Shown here piece after piece: positions 5,374-7,079 of a DNA stretch of 7,079 bases. The stretch comes from Bacteroidales bacterium. Lineage in GTDB: Bacteria; Bacteroidota; Bacteroidia; Bacteroidales; WCHB1-69. A model generated the notes under the pieces. It saw only the letters and a list, made by a program, of their open reading frames with translations, did not search any database and had not been told where the DNA came from. Location of the stretch: NCBI GenBank assembly GCA_028684405.1, contig JAQUGA010000129.1, positions 1 through 7,079 on the forward strand, in the 5' to 3' direction. Position 1 is the first letter of the stretch. Every line of letters begins with the position of its first letter. The translations under genes and the position numbers were made by a program.

Positions 5374-7079
5374 TTCTTGTGATGATGGATCAATTCCGAT
5401 TTCAATGTTGTATAAAATTTCACATTGATTGCCATCGGTAACCGTTACAGTATGCGTTCCTTTTGGAAGATTTGTAGCCGTTGCACGATGATCACCGTTT
5501 GACCAATTGTAAGTGTATGGGCTTTCGCCACCTTGTACAGATATTTCCGCAGAACCACCACCAGAACCAGTACAATCTGCATCATTTTGAGACACTAATT
5601 GAATTAGAATTGGGGATTGTTCTTCAATCTCGAAAGTAACTGAAGCAGGACATGTATTTAAATCTCTAACTTGTACGGAATATGATCCCGGTGCTAAGTT
5701 TTGGAAGAGATTGTTCATCGTAAAGCCTTGGTTGTTCATGTTAAACTCATATGGGAAAGAGCCTCCAGTTACAATTATCTCAGCTGCTGCGTCATTTGAT
5801 CCGTGACATAGGTTTTGAGAAATAATGTTGACTTCGGCATTTAAAGTATTTAGATTTTCTACTTCAACGCTAAGAACTTCACTCATACAACCATTGGCAT
5901 CTTTTACAACTAGATAAATGATTTCTCCCGTAATTGTATTGTCAAATTGATTGCTTGTTTGGAAGGTGCTTCCGCCATCAATCGAATATTGATATGGTAG
6001 ATTTCCACCTGAGCCATTTATGCGAACGCCTACAATTCCACCTTGACAGAATGCGTCGTATGTCAATTCCAGAGCGTCTGGTTGTTTAACATTTACTTCT
6101 TGAAGGATAAAGCATCCCTTGGCATCTTCAATTCTCACGCTATAAATACCTACACTTAAGTTTGTGAAAACATTGGATGTTTGAGCTGTTTGCCCATCAA
6201 GTGAATATAGATAAGGAGGAGTTCCGCCCCAGGCGTTGATTGTGATTTCTGCATCGGATAATGATTGACAGCTGATTTCGGCTGTGATATCAATGTTTGC
6301 ACCCAATTGTTCTGGATTCGCAATGATATATGTATCCGACATAGCGATACATCCGTTTTCATCTTTCACATAAACAGTGTAGCTCCCGCTAGGTAATCCT
6401 TCGAATATATTGGTGGATTGATAATCAATTCCATTTATCGAGAATTGGAAGTCGCCGGTTCCACCAATAGCACTTGCGGTGATAGTACCGTCACTTTCAT
6501 TGTAGCAGCTTACTTGTTCTGAAATCTCAACGCTAAGCGTAATTGGGTCTGGGTTAATAATCGTAATTCCTGTTATCGTAGTATTACAAAGATTATCATC
6601 AATTACAACAATTACATATGTTCCTGCAGAAAGTCCTTCAAACACATTGGATGATTGACCTATTCCACCATTTAATTGGTAAACTACATCTCCCGAGGTG
6701 CCTTCAACATTGACTGTTATGCTTCCATCAGAGCCATTATGACAACTTACTTGTGCTGAAGCTGTGATGTTTACCTCGATATTAGAAATGCTTACATTTT
6801 GAATACATTCCGAAATATTTCCATTTACGTCAGTAACAGTCCAATTTACTTGGGTTGTTCCATTTGGGAATACTAAAGGAGCATCATTTGTAATACTAGC
6901 AATACCACAATTGTCAGATACTGTAGGAGGAGTTAGGATTATTATATTTGAGCAGCTGACGATGTCTTCTGGACAAACGATGGTTGGAAGTTCGATGTCG
7001 GTAACCACAACGAGTTGTTCACACGTTGCAATATTTCCTGAACCATCGGTCACTGTCCAAGTTACAGTTGTTGTTCCAA
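5119..7079 (-). CDS. T9SS type B-sorted surface protein with HYR and SprB repeats (5' end outside window)
   Basis: The C-terminal 652 residues of a larger protein; the frame is open through the right edge, so the true start is not visible. The numbering used here takes Val of VTDGSGNIATC (codon 7053-7051) as residue 1. A truncated HYR (hyalin-type, immunoglobulin-like) domain comes first (up to about 16), then a full HYR domain (17-92, DIELPTIVCPED ... WTVTDVNGN). Six SprB-like repeats follow (101-555), then a type B T9SS sorting domain (561-644). The protein is predicted to cross the inner membrane by Sec and the outer membrane by T9SS, and to be displayed on the surface, probably as an adhesin or motility-type filament like SprB. 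The known function of such domains is attachment or structure; no catalytic domain is visible. Downstream PorP/SprF and OmpA-family genes are its likely secretion and anchoring partners. The ligand is unknown. Confidence 0.9.
   Translation of the reverse strand, partial: GTTTVTWTVTDGSGNIATCEQLVVVTDIELPTIVCPEDIVSCSNIIILTPPTVSDNCGIASITNDAPLVFPNGTTQVNWTVTDVNGNISECIQNVSISNIEVNITASAQVSCHNGSDGSITVNVEGTSGDVVYQLNGGIGQSSNVFEGLSAGTYVIVVIDDNLCNTTITGITIINPDPITLSVEISEQVSCYNESDGTITASAIGGTGDFQFSINGIDYQSTNIFEGLPSGSYTVYVKDENGCIAMSDTYIIANPEQLGANIDITAEISCQSLSDAEITINAWGGTPPYLYSLDGQTAQTSNVFTNLSVGIYSVRIEDAKGCFILQEVNVKQPDALELTYDAFCQGGIVGVRINGSGGNLPYQYSIDGGSTFQTSNQFDNTITGEIIYLVVKDANGCMSEVLSVEVENLNTLNAEVNIISQNLCHGSNDAAAEIIVTGGSFPYEFNMNNQGFTMNNLFQNLAPGSYSVQVRDLNTCPASVTFEIEEQSPILIQLVSQNDADCTGSGGGSAEISVQGGESPYTYNWSNGDHRATATNLPKGTHTVTVTDGNQCEILYNIEIGIDPSSQELDIPNVFSPNGDGINDTWVIKNLELHPENELVIINRWGNEVYTQKSYKNDWDGTQLNEGTYFYVLKVNMCNEERKLSGYLTIIK
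5389..6753 (-). repeat. Six tandem SprB-type protein repeats
   Basis: Six units of about 74-80 residues, starting near residues 101, 180, 259, 335, 411 and 488. The shared pattern is (V/I)SCxxxSDGxI near the start, GG(T)xPYxYSxDG, then SNxFxNLxxGxYxVxVxDxNGC. Units 1-3 and 5 are close copies. Unit 4 has lost the SDG entry motif, and unit 6 carries the 'YNWSNG' variant. Each unit has one cysteine near its start and one near its end. The units are diverged at DNA level, so this is an old protein-level array and not a recent tandem duplication. Confidence 0.88.

Noticed and set aside
5389..6753. A CRISPR array or DNA tandem repeat.
   Set aside because: The periodicity is at the protein level (about 230 bases per unit, diverged DNA, continuous reading frame), with no short identical direct repeats and spacers.
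7051..7053. GTG as the true start of the surface-protein gene.
   Set aside because: The frame stays open to the window edge, and the eight codons before it (GTTTVTWT) continue the typical HYR domain, so this Val is internal.

Overview
The window looks like chromosome from a member of the Bacteroidota. It is AT-rich, the start codons lack clear Shine-Dalgarno sequences, two upstream regions carry an exact Bacteroidota -7 box (TAnnTTTG), and the main genes are type IX secretion system (T9SS) families confined to this phylum. The first 82 codons of an apparent hydG ([FeFe]-hydrogenase maturase) at the left edge suggest an anaerobic or facultative member that handles H2. No species can be named from this sequence.

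Layout: (a) 1-247, minus strand: the 5' end of hydG, running off the left edge, with its own promoter. (b) 248-601: non-coding, holding the hydG promoter and, at its right end, a strong minus-strand terminator. (c) 602-856, minus: a small two-helix LapA-domain (DUF1049) membrane protein ending at that terminator. (d) 1035-1880, plus: a 281-residue fusion of an ATP-cone and a PD-(D/E)XK nuclease, standing alone and driven by a promoter just before its start. (e) 1920-1953: a terminator for the convergent minus-strand genes. (f) 2016-7079, minus: a three-gene surface cassette. In transcription order it holds a large multi-repeat cell-surface protein with a T9SS type B sorting domain (5' end outside the window), a PorP/SprF-family outer-membrane protein, and a TPR-propeller-OmpA protein with the architecture of PorE.

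The three cassette genes make sense together. The first encodes a secreted, surface-displayed HYR/SprB-repeat protein. The second belongs to the family that accompanies type B cargo at the outer membrane. The third has a C-terminal OmpA domain with peptidoglycan-binding residues and could anchor the complex to the cell wall. A 15-bp perfect hairpin between the cargo gene and the PorP/SprF gene could set different expression levels for cargo and machinery.

I see no clearly undescribed system, mobile element, CRISPR array, tRNA or rRNA. The least explained item is the orphan ATP-cone nuclease. The most striking structural regularity is a cysteine pair repeated at nearly constant spacing through six SprB repeats.
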